64,000 bases of DNA from Zygaena filipendulae (Eukaryota > Arthropoda > Insecta > Lepidoptera > Zygaenidae), in NCBI GenBank assembly GCA_907165275.2, contig OU015662.1, positions 1,433,501 through 1,497,500 on the forward strand, read 5' to 3'. Under the pieces are notes generated by a model, which made no database searches, was not told the DNA's origin, and was given only the letters and a program-made list of their open reading frames with translations. Numbering within the stretch: the stretch's first letter is position 1; each line of letters opens with the position of its first letter. The position numbers and the translations under genes were made by a program. Shown piece by piece: positions 10,207 to 21,209 of this stretch.

Positions 10207-10530
10207 TCTTAATATATATAAACACGTGTCACGTTGTTTGTCCGCGATGGACTCCGAAACTACTGAACGGATTTTGATAAAATTTTGTAACCATTTATAA
10301 TATGGTCCAACTTAAAAGATAGGATAGTTTTTATCCTGGAATTCCCGCGGGATCTACGGAATTAATGCGGGGAACTGCTTATCACCGTAAACTACAGCAC
10401 TTTTTTCCCGGAATTAGCTGTTCCCGAACAGCTAATCACCGTAAACTACTGGCAGGGGTACAAAAAAGGACATAGAGTACTTTTTACCCGGAATTCCGGA
10501 TTCCGGATGAAATCGCGCGGGACAGCTAGT
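10207..10530 (+). mobile_element. Non-autonomous Helitron, CACGTGTCACG-type
   Basis: Starts TCTTAATATATATAAAC with CACGTGTCACGTTGTTTGTC and CGATGGACTCCGAAACTACT, ends GCGCGGGACAGCTAGT at 10530. Internal part has a duplicated TAATCACCGTAAACTAC block. Same subfamily as 23737, 23979, 24912 and 35905. Confidence 0.9.
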
Positions 10531-10765
10531 AATATTATATAACCTTTAACTGACAGCGTGCTACTGGGGAGTTTGTTGCGCAGATTCTTCTCTCCAGCAA
10601 TTAGGAAGCTGTGAAGGGCGGACATTCTATGGGAGCTGCATATAAGCAGAACTATATAATAAGGGCACACTTTGGATAAAAATATACGTAATTTTAAAAC
10701 TGTTACAATAGAACCGGTGACTCGTGATAGGATCTTTCGTATAATCACAACTATAGCTTAATAAC

Positions 10766-11092
10766 GGATGTAAATAGGCTATTTGACTAATTATTTTTTA
10801 GTCCGTCTTGTAGATTAATAAAAAATATTGGACACGTATTTTTTCTTACGTAATCAAAAAATAACAGGGATACATTGAGTTGAAATTTCGCGTGACGTCA
10901 CTAACTAGTGCAGTTTTTATGGCGGCTTGTAGCGGTAAGTGACGTCACGAGCCCCCACCCTAAACTTTAATGCGCTTTATCTCTGTGTATTTTCATTTAT
11001 TTGAAAAATAAAAAAATACGTGTCTAATGATTTTTAATTTTCTAAAAGACGGAGTAATTAAAATTTTGATATTCAAAAGTTGTCAACATCCC
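10766..11092 (+). mobile_element. Palindromic MITE B, copy 1
   Basis: Long inverted arms: left TTAGTCCGTCTTGTAG and ATTGGACACGTATTTTT, right AAATACGTGTCTAATG and AGACGGAGTAATTA, ending GTCAACATCCC. Two TGACGTCA palindromes (10893-10900, 10940-10947) flank the centre. The left end has an extra TAAATAGGCTATT block. No coding. Confidence 0.8.
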
Positions 11093-11989
11093 AAACTTCT
11101 TTTTAAAAATAAAATACCTACCTACTAAAATATTTAGGATCCGATCCTATTGGATCCTATTGAGAATCCGATATCCCGTGAAATCTACCCGGCATTGCCA
11201 CTCAAACTACCAGGTCGTCCATGGATTATGTAGGTACATTAGTTATTATTGTGAAAACTGCATTGTGCAAAGTGCATCTTCATTTACCATGAACTTTTGA
11301 GTGCGTTACGTCACGAGGCGACCGGCCACAGACCACCGGCGAAATCTCCCTGATAAAATATTCAATACCAACACAAAACAAAAACGACTTTACAATCAGC
11401 GACGTAAGGTATAAATTTTCAACGCAACAGCTTAATAATTTACTCTCGACAAAGTACAATATTTTTAATGCATACCACAAAAATTGATGTGCACTTAATT
11501 CGCTAATTTCGCGTCGCATTTTAGATGAAATTAAATTCGTATTAATGATCATGCTGAGATAAGGAAGGGCGTATGTGAAATGAGGGTAATATCGGTCTGT
11601 TAACTTACAAGCAAAACTTATTATGATGCGAAAGATTTTTGTCAAAAAATAAAACTGGTTCCTGAATATTCTATACATAATCATAATAAATTCTCAAGTT
11701 TTCTTTCCAGTCAGCTGAAGATAAATAACGTAAACGCATTACACAAAATATAGGTAATATGCATTGTATAAAGGTAATAAAATAGTTACTTCTCGCGTCT
11801 ATTTTTCTCCTAAGCACGAATAACGGATAACTGATTTTAATACGGTTTTCACTATAGCATCAACAGAACGGTTTCTTATAAAATTATTTAAAGGGTTGAA
11901 AATTTCCCAAAAGAATTCCGAAACAGCAAGAAAATAAGAATAAAGGACGACAATGATGACATAAACAATACAAATATGCCAATTGGAAA
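11093..11989. other. No recognisable feature
   Basis: AT-rich unique DNA. A minus-strand open frame (11280-11684, 134 codons) shows no motif, signal peptide or codon pattern that I can support as a gene. Confidence 0.4.
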
Positions 11990-12240
11990 ATTTAACTGTC
12001 GATCGGCCAATAACCGATAAACCAGCGCGGCGGCGACACCGCCGTAAATCGGAGGAGGCCCGGCGCGTCCTTTGTAATTATTCAAAACTCCTCCCGGACC
12101 CGCCATTAGGGGCATATAAATCGGGCCGTTAATAGTGTGGAAATGGCACACAATACTCGCCGCGTGTGTTAGCTTTAATACGAGTCGGCTGCTGTGCGCC
12201 GCGGCGCGAGGAGCGTGGCTCTACAGTCTTGATCCTAGAA
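11990..12240. promoter_or_regulatory. GC-rich unique island, candidate regulatory DNA
   Basis: The island holds GCGCGGCGGCGACACCGCCG, GGCCCGGCGCGTCC and GCGCCGCGGCGCGAGGAGCG in an otherwise AT-rich region. It has no repeat signature and no supportable coding frame. Island-like composition fits enhancers or unannotated promoters. This is inference. Confidence 0.3.
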
Positions 12241-12429
12241 GTAACAATAAGAGACACATAATCCTATAGCCACGACGCGACTTTCAGGTAATATTATCGT
12301 ATTTTCTGTACACATACTCGTTATTTTAGGAGTTTATTGCGACAATGCCGTGATAAAAAGCTAGGTACCCCTATTTAGTACTGTACAAGGTGCACGCAAA
12401 ATTTCCAACATGTAGAAATTATTACTAGC

Positions 12430-12640
12430 GGGAGCAGGATGGATATGGCTCGACTGCCATCAAAGGGGAAGCTTCCTGCTGGGCGAGGTGGTATGCCCGG
12501 GGAACCGCGGCTCCAGCTGTAGATCGTCGGAGGTCGCATGTATGCGGCGCAGTCTGAAAACTTCGTTAGCGCGATTCAGGACTTTCATATAGCCAGTATT
12601 CGTCGCTTCGTTGTAGTTCGTGATTTGTGGCGTAGGGGTC
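12430..12640. other. GC-rich block of unknown nature
   Basis: A sharply bounded GC-rich segment, open on both strands for short distances. On the minus strand it reads as a run with many Arg residues (61 codons). I do not recognise a family. It could be a retroelement remnant, a conserved noncoding block, or an exon. Confidence 0.3.
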
Positions 12641-13532
12641 GCCACACTTTAATTTTATTTCCTTCCGAAACCTTTTCTCGTTCTCCTAAATCTTCTTTTC
12701 CTAAATCCCCATTATTTTTGAGGTTAAATTTACCTTTCCTAAGAAAATATTGCGCTCCTTTAAGCGAAAATGCTGAATTAATGTGCCGCGTTACACCTTT
12801 ATGGGTCTTTGCGACGGAGCCAGTCGTAAATAGAGCGGTGTCACGCGCGGCTACATTGTACAAGCCACCCCGGGAGTCAAAACTAGCTGTTCGAATCAGT
12901 GCACCACACTAGCCATACCAAAAATGAGCCCTAACACAACAGCACAGAACTCAAATAACAACAGCGGCACCGAATCGAAAAGTCACACAGAGTTCTAAAT
13001 TAACGACCAATAAGATCGTATATCGACGAATGTTATTAATCTAAATTGAATTCTAGACGCGATAGATTTAAGATTTCAATTCATCCCGTAGCTCTCTGAG
13101 CTGGAGATGGTACGTAATTAAATTTGCGTTATGTTTATGCATGCCTCGCGGAGAGGATGAGTCATACTGTGCAAGCAATGGTATGCTTATGAAAAGGTAT
13201 CTTTTGTTTTAATATTAATGAGATTAACTCCTATGTACACTGCTGCGGCTAGCTTTTTGTAAATCAAGACGGTCGAATTTGCATTCGTGGAACAAACATA
13301 CTCCGCCTATTTAATGCTGATTGTCAAATATCTCTCTATACGTGGAATGTGCAATTGTAATATATGAATAGTGACCGATCAGCTTTGTAAAATGATATTG
13401 AGTTGAGACAGATTTGAATTAGATATAGGTATACTTATCTGATTAAAATCTAAGTAAGTCTATACTGGGCGACTTGTATTGTAATGTGTTGAACACACAG
13501 AAAAAATATCCGATATAAAATTACTTTGATAA
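12641..13532. other. No recognisable feature
   Basis: Contains open frames on both strands at 12585-12912 that overlap each other and show no domain. AT-rich beyond 12950. Confidence 0.4.
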
Positions 13533-13763
13533 GGGCCCTTATTCAGTATGACCATAACACGCCGCGCTAAGATAAGACGCCGCAAAAACTGCCTTTCCCT
13601 CGTAATCAAAGAAGTATTACTTGCAAAAAAATACATTTAAAACGTTTCTTATGGCATAGAGAATAATAATTTCTAATGTCTTGGCATCTAGAACGTTTGG
13701 AAATGCGTTTTTGGGACGCGCATTATGGGCAAGGAACGTTGTTGGTCATAGTAAATAAGGGCC
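13533..13763 (+). mobile_element. MITE F, copy 1
   Basis: Terminal inverted repeats GGCCCTTATTCAGTATGACC and its complement at the right end (GGTCATAGTAAATAAGGGCC) bound about 230 bp. AAG occurs on both sides and may be a 3-bp target duplication. No coding. Left half recurs at 47417 and a diverged full copy at 53667. Confidence 0.7.
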
Positions 13764-14043
13764 AAGGACTAAGGAGATCGGTGTGGATGAAAAATTCAAA
13801 TTAACCCCCATTGGATCCAAACAGGGAATGCTAGTGGAAGGAGGAACCAAACTGGCTTGACGTGTTAGAGATATATTTATACATACGATTCTGTACCATT
13901 CTCTTATTATATCCATCCATATAGAAATTATTGCCAAAACCTCGCCCGACGGTACCGGTGTTTGACCGGGACTGGGCGTACTGCAGCGTCGAGGTCCGGA
14001 ACGCAATAAACTCGAGAGATGATCGTCTCAATAAATCTATCTA
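13764..14043. other. No recognisable feature
   Basis: Mixed composition. Overlapping short frames on both strands without motifs. Confidence 0.35.
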
Positions 14044-14339
14044 TCTATACTATAATAAAAGAGTAGAATCCGCGATTCTGTACATTGAATATTTTTACCT
14101 AAATTTGAGAGGGGTGATAAAAGAAGCCCAAAAAAAAGTTTTGAAAATTCTTTTCCGTCTGTCTGTCTGTTTGCGATAATCTCCGCATCTACTGCACCGA
14201 TTGTCATGCGGTTTTCCCAGGGAGGTTAAGCTTAGCCTGGAGCTACATATAGGCTTTGTTTCATTGAAATCGGATGTCGGGAAAAAAGTTGTTGTATTAA
14301 AAACCTTTCATGCGGGTGAAACCGCGGGGCACAGCTAGT
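14044..14339 (+). mobile_element. Non-autonomous Helitron, TCTATACTATAATAAAAG-type
   Basis: Starts TCTATACTATAATAAAAG, contains TCCGTCTGTCTGTCTGT and ATCTCCGCATCTACTGCACC, ends GAAACCGCGGGGCACAGCTAGT at 14339 with the terminal hairpin intact. Complete-looking copy. Confidence 0.9.
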
Positions 14340-14559
14340 ATTTAAATATTGATCTTGAGTAGGATCATTCGAAAGTAGAAAGGGTAAAGGCGAGGGTTGT
14401 TCGTGGACACAGGAGGAATAAAAAACATCACAACCGACACAAATACGCACTCTATTTTTTTGCCAACAACTATTAAACTTCCGAAACATCACTGGCATTC
14501 AATAAAAATGAACTCTAGGACCATGATAATAAAATTAATTTTTCTTCTCGAGGCGTTAT

Positions 14560-14830
14560 GGTGAGACTTTCTGTATTAGTTCGGCGGCGGCTCGTTGCGA
14601 TGGTATCGGATGACCGAAAGGTCCTCGGGCGTAGTTTAATTGTGGTGCAGGGTTCGAGTCCGGCTGAATGGGTGGGCGGAGTGGCAGCTCTTATGGATCG
14701 CTGCAGAGGTAGCGGCGCTGGGTGGCGCGTGGCGGGCGGCTGGAAGTTGGCTATTTAAGGAGAGAAGGTAGACAGAGGGAGCCACCAAGCGACGAGTTTT
14801 GACCATAGACAATGGGCATGATGACGGGGT
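14560..14830 (+). other. GC-rich segment with a B-box-like word and TATA-like sequence
   Basis: Contains GGTTCGAGTCC (B-box-like) at about 14650 and GGCTATTTAAGGAGAG (TATA-like) at about 14748. It does not fold into a tRNA by eye. It could be an LTR or SINE remnant or a unique promoter-like region. Confidence 0.25.
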
Positions 14831-14876
14831 ATAAAAATCTACATTCTATTTAGTCCGTAAGTTAGATAGTAAAACA

Positions 14877-14906
14877 AATAATAATAATAATAATAATAAT
14901 AATAAT
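14877..14906. repeat. (ATA)n microsatellite
   Basis: About ten uninterrupted AAT/ATA units. Confidence 0.95.
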
Positions 14907-14959
14907 CCACTTCACAACACAGAGATCTATTTGATAATAGGCAGGCAGGTTTTCTTTAT

Positions 14960-15175
14960 CAAATTATTAAAAAATACTTAGATAAAAATCTTCATTAGAG
15001 TTTAGCAATGGGAGCTCATGACGTCATAACTAAGTGTAAAGTGTACCTAGGCGTGACGTTACATGGAATTTCAACTCAAGGAATCGCCGTTGTTATTCGA
15101 TTACTTAAAAAAGGAAAAATACGTGTCCAATATTACTTATTAATCTACATGACGGACAAAAAAATTAATTTAGTC
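14960..15175 (-). mobile_element. MITE B, copy 4 (inverted, degenerate)
   Basis: Reverse-complement arm words of family B: AAAATACGTGTCCAATATT, TTAATCTACATGACGGAC and TAGTCA at the right edge. One TGACGTCA is intact (15019-15026); its partner has decayed to TGACGTTA. Left boundary approximate. Confidence 0.65.
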
Positions 15176-15220
15176 ATTAAAGTTTAGTCAAGTTTAGCAA
15201 ACATAGACGGTAGACCACAA

Positions 15221-15349
15221 CCTTAGCCAAGTTAACAATCTTTAATCATTACCTATCGCTATGAACAACTTGACGTCATATCTCGTGGTCACGAAAAATC
15301 GTTGACAATTTTTCGTAATCGTCTGAACTGACTGTCAACTGGGCTAAGG
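15221..15349. mobile_element. MITE C, copy 1
   Basis: Terminal inverted repeats CCTTAGCCAAGTTAACA and TGTCAACTGGGCTAAGG bound 129 bp. Related copies lie at 24275-24460 and 52479-52553. No coding. Confidence 0.7.
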
Positions 15350-15359
15350 CCTTGCAGGT

Positions 15360-15690
15360 AGGTCAGCCATATTCCCAACGGTGGCTAGAGGAGAAAAAAA
15401 TATGACGCCAGAGACATTCGCTTCTATACATACGTCTATGGTTCTATCTGTTCTGTGTTTGACGCAGAGGGTAACAACTGCAAGTCGTGCCGGCGACGCG
15501 GCACTACAAAAACGCGCGGTGCCTTTGGTGCGTGGCAATCGCCCGATCGCACCACACGCGCCAGCTGATAAGCGCACGGCCGGTGATCGGGCCTCGCTAT
15601 CGCTGACTTTCCCCGGCTGGTGGGGCAGCACAGCGCACGGCGAACGGGTGCACTTATCTCCCATGTGAGATGAATATTTCGTGGGCCCGC
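15360..15690. promoter_or_regulatory. GC-rich unique island
   Basis: Rich in CG dinucleotides (GCCGGCGACGCGGCAC, GCGCACGGCCGGTGATCGG). A long minus-strand open frame (15344-15970) crosses it but continues straight through two Helitron fragments, so it is not a credible gene. Candidate regulatory island only. Confidence 0.3.
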
Positions 15691-15714
15691 GTGCCGGTTT
15701 TGAATCTATACTAA

Positions 15715-15860
15715 CACAAGCTGTTCCCCGTGGTTTCACCCGCGTTAACTTCGGAGTTCCGGCGGGAATTCCGAAATAAAAACTTCTTTGCACCCCTTGT
15801 ACAACGTGTATGCAAAACATGATAATCGGGTGAGTAGTTAAGGGGTATGTAAACGGTAAT
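15715..15860 (-). mobile_element. Helitron 3' part
   Basis: AAGCTGTTCCCCGTGGTTTC at the left is a decayed ACTAGCTG end; GTGTATGCAAAACATGAT follows. Truncated on the right, where a plus-strand Helitron end begins. Confidence 0.7.
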
Positions 15861-15888
15861 CCCACGGAAACCGGAAGCATAAGCGAAA

Positions 15889-15963
15889 AGGACCCTAGGT
15901 ACTTTACACCCCGGAATTCCAGCGGGAACTCCGAAATTAACAGGGGTGAAATCGCTACAGCTA
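15889..15963 (+). mobile_element. Helitron 3' end
   Basis: CCCCGGAATTCCAGCGGGAA then GGGGTGAAATCGCTACAGCTAGG. It faces the minus copy at 15715, giving an inverted pair. Confidence 0.7.
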
Positions 15964-16756
15964 GGTTCATATACGCTGAGAAATGGCAGAATGTTTATAA
16001 TTTTACGAATTTTCACTTTTTTTTAAGTTTTTTACTATGCATTTCCTGTGCTATGTCTTATGACTTTATGTAAAAACTTTATGTTTTTAATCGATTTAAC
16101 CACGATTTTTTTGGTATTAGCTGATTATTGGTTGGAGCAGAAACTGACTATGCAGATAACATCCAATATATATAAGATTAGTTTATAATTCCGTGGATTT
16201 TTTTTTGATAGTACCTACCATGAACCTAGTTTTATTGGTCCATGATACCTACCTATAACAATGTAAAAAATGCGGTAGGTATCTGCAGTCTGCACATTGA
16301 TGAATATCTAGGTTCCTAAACCTATTTCTTTGTCGTGAAACACCATGTGTAGTGACGAACGTGATTCGAATTCCATGCTATACCTACCTGTATTCTTGAA
16401 AGATTAAGAAAATCCCATCTTCCCATCCGATGACAAATACCATACCATCGACAGCCGACACGTCACAGCGCCAGAGCGGTGTTAAAGAAAACCCCACAGC
16501 CCACAAGTCACAGTGTCAATTGTATAATATAAACATTGTGCGAGTCTAGAGGATGTCCGGGACAAATATTTGCCGACGTTACTATGCGATGCCGACACGA
16601 GATAAGTGTTGCCGCAGTACCGCACTGACTCTACATAACTATTTTCTTTTTGGTTTTCGAAGCGAATCACTTGTTTGACAGATTTAAAATAAAAGGGCAG
16701 TTCTCTGTTTTCCTAGTACCTACGTCCGTATGCGTTCGATTTTTTCATCTACACTA
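15964..16756. other. No recognisable feature
   Basis: AT-rich unique DNA. Minus-strand frame 16482-16670 without recognisable motif. Confidence 0.4.
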
Positions 16757-16969
16757 TAATCTCAACTAATATTACAAAAGAGAATGTTTGTTTGTTTGTA
16801 AGCCTTAACTATCATACTTAACAGACTATAAAACTTTGTATTCACGTTTTCAGCGGTACAGAGAGTATTTTGTATCCTGGAATTAACGCGGGAACTCCGG
16901 TGGCAGTAACGAGGATTTGTTCCTGTTTCGCCTCAAGGTAATAAATACGGTAAGCGGTGAGCAGCTAGT
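16757..16969 (+). mobile_element. Degenerate Helitron
   Basis: Contains ATATTACAAAAGAGAATG, GTTTGTTTGTTTGTAAGCC, GGGAACTCCGGTGG and ends GTGAGCAGCTAGT. Start approximate. Confidence 0.65.
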
Positions 16970-17040
16970 AAGTTAAGTATATAAAAAGGAAAATAATTTA
17001 ATTACGCTATCCCTAAATGTTGGAAGAACTAGGATGCTTT

Positions 17041-17090
17041 TTGGAATTCCCGAGGGAGTTCCCAAATTCATGTGGGTGAAACTGGTTTGT
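17041..17090 (+). mobile_element. Helitron fragment
   Basis: GGAATTCCCGAGGGAGTTCCC and GTGGGTGAAACTGG are diverged Helitron 3' body words with the terminus missing. Confidence 0.5.
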
Positions 17091-17188
17091 GAACATAAAA
17101 CAATAAAATTGTATTGATAAAACTCTATTTATTTATAAGTAACATCCGAAGATTTGACGATTACACAAACTAACAACCAGTATGTTCA

Positions 17189-17527
17189 AATTTATTTATT
17201 TAACAATTAATGCACACAAGGACAACATAAAAAGGAAAGAAAGTATAAGAGTAATCATATACAAGGGTCATGCTTATTCCATGGGGAATTTCTTCCAGCA
17301 GACCCGCAACAGGAAAAGAGATAAGAATAGGCTGGTCTGGTGTGCATCTGTTCGATAGGTACAATACAATAATAATATACATACAAAATAATAGAACCAA
17401 ATAATCACAATAATAATAACAATATCTAACTACATACCTACAAAAAAATTACGTGACAATATAATAGCACATAATATATAAAAATAAATACTATAACTAT
17501 AAATAAATACAAAAATGAATACAATAA
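17189..17527 (-). mobile_element. LINE 3' untranslated region
   Basis: Inverted copy of the sequence at 2038-2416, with the (AAATA)-type tail at the left edge. It lies directly downstream (minus strand) of the ORF2 remnant. Confidence 0.8.
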
Positions 17528-17715
17528 CTACACAGGCACTAACAGATAGTGTTCCTTGACTCGCTTTTTAAATAAAGAGAGTCCTACAGTCACGGATTTC
17601 ATGTGGCAAAGAGTTCCACAGGGCAACTGCACGGAATGAGAAAGAAGACGAAAAAAATTTGGTTCTATCGGAATTGCCAGGTACAGATAGGCGTGTTTTG
17701 AGGTGTGATTTACAG
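17528..17715 (-). pseudogene. LINE ORF2 C-terminus, frameshifted remnant
   Basis: On the minus strand the frame reads KTRLSVPGNSDRTKFF and RAVALWNSLPHEIR, a signature at the extreme C-terminus of many non-LTR retrotransposon ORF2 proteins (Jockey/CR1-like groups). A frameshift after this gives a premature stop, while the +1 frame continues in KKRVKEHYLL and stops at 17528-17530. Only about 60 codons remain, so this is a dead, 5'-truncated LINE. Exact clade not resolvable. Confidence 0.8.
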
Positions 17716-17769
17716 GTTTAAGTGAACAAGATTAATATTTAAAAGAGTTTACGTAGGAACAATGGGCTT

Positions 17770-18062
17770 GTCAACCTAATTTTAAATTTAATCCGTCTTC
17801 TAGATTAATAAAAATATTGGACACCATTTTTTTAATATTTTACGTAATCGATAATTTACGGAGATACATTAAGTTGAAATGTCGCGTGACGTCACGCCGT
17901 GCTACAGTTTATGGCACGTTATGACGTCAAGAGCCCCTACTCCCTATCCTTATTCTTATTTTTTCAATAATTTGAAAAACCAAAAACTACATACGGGTCT
18001 ATTATTTTTTATTAATCTACAAGACGGACTAAATAGAATTATGATTTTGATGCCGCGGATGC
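17770..18062 (+). mobile_element. Palindromic MITE B, copy 2
   Basis: Left arm AATCCGTCTTCTAGATTAAT and AATATTGGACACC; right arm TTATTAATCTACAAGACGG followed by ACTAAATAGAATT. Two TGACGTCA palindromes (17887-17894, 17922-17929) near the centre. No coding. Confidence 0.8.
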
Positions 18063-18334
18063 AAGCCTATTGTCCCATACTTTGGTTAAGAGCTGACAAA
18101 TTTATCTTAGTTAATTTAATTTTTGATTTGACAAATAATTCCCTGATCAAAACTCGACACCTGTACAAAATAAATCATCATCATTTTTCGCTCAACGCTA
18201 AAAAATATGACACTCCTACCTACCTACTGCATGTTTTTCGATGAATTTATCACATTTGAAGCGAAATTAGTTTTGAAAATAAATGGCGGGCAATAAAATT
18301 TCCATTTTTTTAAACTGAGAATTTAATTTTTTTT
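18063..18334. other. No recognisable feature
   Basis: AT-rich flank between MITE B2 and a GC-rich island. Confidence 0.4.
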
Positions 18335-18560
18335 ATCATCCGCCGTCAAAAACATACGGCGCGCCCGTCGCGCATAAAGGGGCAACTGGAAAATCGCACG
18401 GCGACTATATTTAACGCTTCGCGATACATAATTATTATGACAGCACAATGCGCGTGGTGCGCGACGACGTCCCGGTCCCGGACAGCTGTTTACATGCTGT
18501 AACGAGTGCTCCGCTCGAGACAAAACAGCGAGATAGTATCGCCGGGTGAGCTATGGTAGC
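18335..18560. promoter_or_regulatory. GC-rich unique island
   Basis: Contains ACGGCGCGCCCGTCGCGC, GTGCGCGACGACGTCCCGG and CAGCTGTTTAC. No repeat signature and no coding frame of note. Candidate enhancer or promoter by composition only. Confidence 0.3.
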
Positions 18561-19908
18561 GTTTTGTATCGTATTAATCTACTTTATGATTGTTTGTTTG
18601 TTTTTAACGACCGCAATTGTGCGGCTCAGCATTTGAGGTAACCATTTATGTGATATCCATAAGATCTTTGATAGTTCGGATTAGTTTGTGAGTATAAAAT
18701 ATGGTTAGCGGTATGTGACTTATGTGATATTTATATAGTGGGACGTCTGATACTTTCTGAAAACCAAAATGGTTTTTGAAGGTTTCAATTTATAGAGCAC
18801 GTACGCTAAAATTGCTATCATTTCGTGTATATTTAAGAGTAAAACCGCAACGTTAACAACTATACTTTTTGACACTAAAATTTGACATTACAGTTTAAAA
18901 AAAAAATCAAAACATAGTTCATAATATCATGCATCACAAAAAATGAGAACTAAATGATTATTTATACTAATATAATATTTTTTCGAAAAGTTTGTTTTGA
19001 ATAGCGTAAAGCGTGGGTTGGAGGCGTGTGGGTGTAAATCTCTAAAAGTCCCAAGATTTCAAATTAAAGTTTTTGCGATAAATCAGCGACTCGCCACCCT
19101 GACCCCGCTGCGAGGTTTATTCACATGTTCCACAAAGAAAATTAAGGTTCCATCTTTTTTATTGTCAAAAAATGAATGAATCAGATTCGCTCCGTTTTTT
19201 TTTTCTATTTTTTTGTTTGTGCCATGATTATTGATTAACGTCTTTATTAGACAAGTTCGCTAATAAGGCGATGAGTTATCTGATTTGATGGGCCGATAAA
19301 GGAGGCGTAAAGTGAACACGGGAGCTGGCGTCGTAGCTATATTTTAATATCGCTATCTAAAGACTTGAGATTAAAGCCTGCCCACATTGCAAAGATAAAA
19401 TTTATGACAATGTTTTTAACGCCCCGCGGGTTTGCTTACGGTTTCTCGGTGTTCGTTTATAGGAAATCTTATTAAGGTATCCGTGATGAAACTCCAGATG
19501 ATACTATTAAAACGCTTTGAAGCTCTTGAGTTTTCAAGTTAGAAAGCTGTTATTCGCATATTTAATTGACCTTTATTTCATTTAAATCGAAAATCTAAAT
19601 TGATGGTCTTATCGGTCAATCAAAAGTTGTATTCCCACAAAATTAATTAAATTAGTACTTTATAGCTATGTAATAAAGTGTGACAACTAAAGAGCAGCCC
19701 AGATAAGGGCCACCGCACACTGTGGTATAATAAATAACGTCACATTAGAGCCGGCATTTAGCCGCTGCAGATGCGTAGGCGGTGACACCCTGCGTTAATA
19801 AGAACGTAGCTGGCCAACTCTAATTCTTTGTTTTTGTTAAATAAAAATCGTATCAAGATTTTAGAGTTACAAACTATTACATTATTAAATAAAAATACAA
19901 AAAAAAAT
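18561..19908. other. Long unique stretch
   Basis: No gene, RNA or repeat recognised in about 1.35 kb. Short T-rich tracts at about 19190-19215. Confidence 0.4.
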
Positions 19909-20177
19909 ACTAGCTGACCCGCGCAGTTTCACCTTTTCATCTATAAAGTGTGAAATTACCATGATAAAATTAAGTGTTTATTTATTTGAAAATAAGAGCC
20001 TAGAGGATTGAATTTCTCAAAATTATTTCTTAGTGACAGCCTACATTATACATGTATAATGAAGTTTGATACAGTTTCGGCTGGGCGTTTATGGATTTGT
20101 CAGAAAGTTAGGTAATTTATACGATAGATAGGACAATTTCCGACATATAACTCATAAAATTCAAGCGGGCAAAGCTA
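19909..20177. mobile_element. Segment bounded by two opposed Helitron-like 3' ends
   Basis: The left edge ACTAGCTGACCCGCGCAG is a minus-strand Helitron end; the right edge AAGCGGGCAAAGCTAGT is a plus-strand end of a different subtype. A perfect 18-bp palindrome CATTATACATGTATAATG lies at 20044-20061. Confidence 0.5.
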
Positions 20178-20208
20178 GTTTTAAATATGATTTTACGCAT
20201 ATTCAAAT

Positions 20209-20410
20209 ACTAGCTGTTCCTTGAGGCTTCACTCGCGTTAATTTCGGAATACCCGCGGGGATTCCCGGATAAAAGTGCCCTTTGTCCTTTTCTGTACCCT
20301 TGACAACTTGTATACAAAATTGCGTGGTGATTGGTTGAGTCAAGGCGTGAAAGCGTAACAGACAGACAGACAGACAGAGTTACTTTCGCAATTATGAAAT
20401 TAGTAGGGAT
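20209..20410 (-). mobile_element. Non-autonomous Helitron
   Basis: Left ACTAGCTGTTCCTTGAGG, internal GGCGTGAAAGCGTAACAGAC with a GACA run, right ATTATGAAATTAGTAGGGAT. Complete short minus copy. Confidence 0.9.
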
Positions 20411-21209
20411 AAATTAATTGAGAACATTTTGTACAACTTGAAAAGATTTATTTTCAGACTTTTCATTTGCAACCTTTTTCGCCTACACCGCGGTACGGTA
20501 GCCGTGAATGAATTCAAATTATTAATTTCACTGCCGATCCTATCTGTACATGTAGGTGTACTCCACATTGTTTGACATGAACAGGCTTTGTTCACGACTG
20601 TACCCAATGTACACCCAACCGCTTTATCGGGAACACTACTAATTCAATTCTTCGACGGAATAGTAACTTTATATTCAAGGCAATAAGGTTTATTATTGGT
20701 TTTAAAAGTTTGTTATTTGTAGTTTTGTTAATGGGTGATGAGTAGGTAACATCTCGAATCGAACAGTAGCGAAAGTTCATTGTTGCTCTGTCCGTCTATT
20801 TGTCATTTGTCACATGGCTCGTTTGATTTTGTTTTGATAAATGAATGATTACATTTAGAACAAGCCGCGACGGTTTAACCTTTGCAATTGACATTTGAAA
20901 ATATAAAACGTGTAATGAAGCCCGGCTTACTGTTGTTATGTAATCTACTAACGGTTTTGGTTTGTAAAATAAATTAAGATAAAATAATATCCATTCGATA
21001 TGTTTCAATTTATTTTGGAATATACACTTAACAATAGTACTACCTGTGGAGAATTTATTAATATATTTATTCTCTTTAAATTACAGGAATATAATACTAA
21101 TTGTATGTTCTACAATAATAAAACCGATCAGACAGTAGATCAAAACTTATAATTTAATTTTAAACTTTAAACGATCGAAAAACAAAAAAAAAAACCAATT
21201 CGTAATAAA
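20411..21209. other. No recognisable feature
   Basis: AT-rich unique DNA; short minus-strand frames without motifs. Confidence 0.4.

Noticed and set aside
11280..11684. 134-codon minus-strand open frame
   Set aside because: No recognisable motif, and AT-rich codons typical of chance frames.
12538..12912. 124-codon plus-strand open frame opposite another open frame
   Set aside because: Two long frames on opposite strands of a GC-rich block, neither with a domain.
14640..14665. B-box word GGTTCGAGTCC as a tRNA gene
   Set aside because: No acceptor stem or anticodon arm can be paired around it by eye.
15344..15970. 208-codon minus-strand open frame, the longest in the window
   Set aside because: It runs through two oppositely oriented Helitron fragments and a GC-rich island where stops are rare; no domain.
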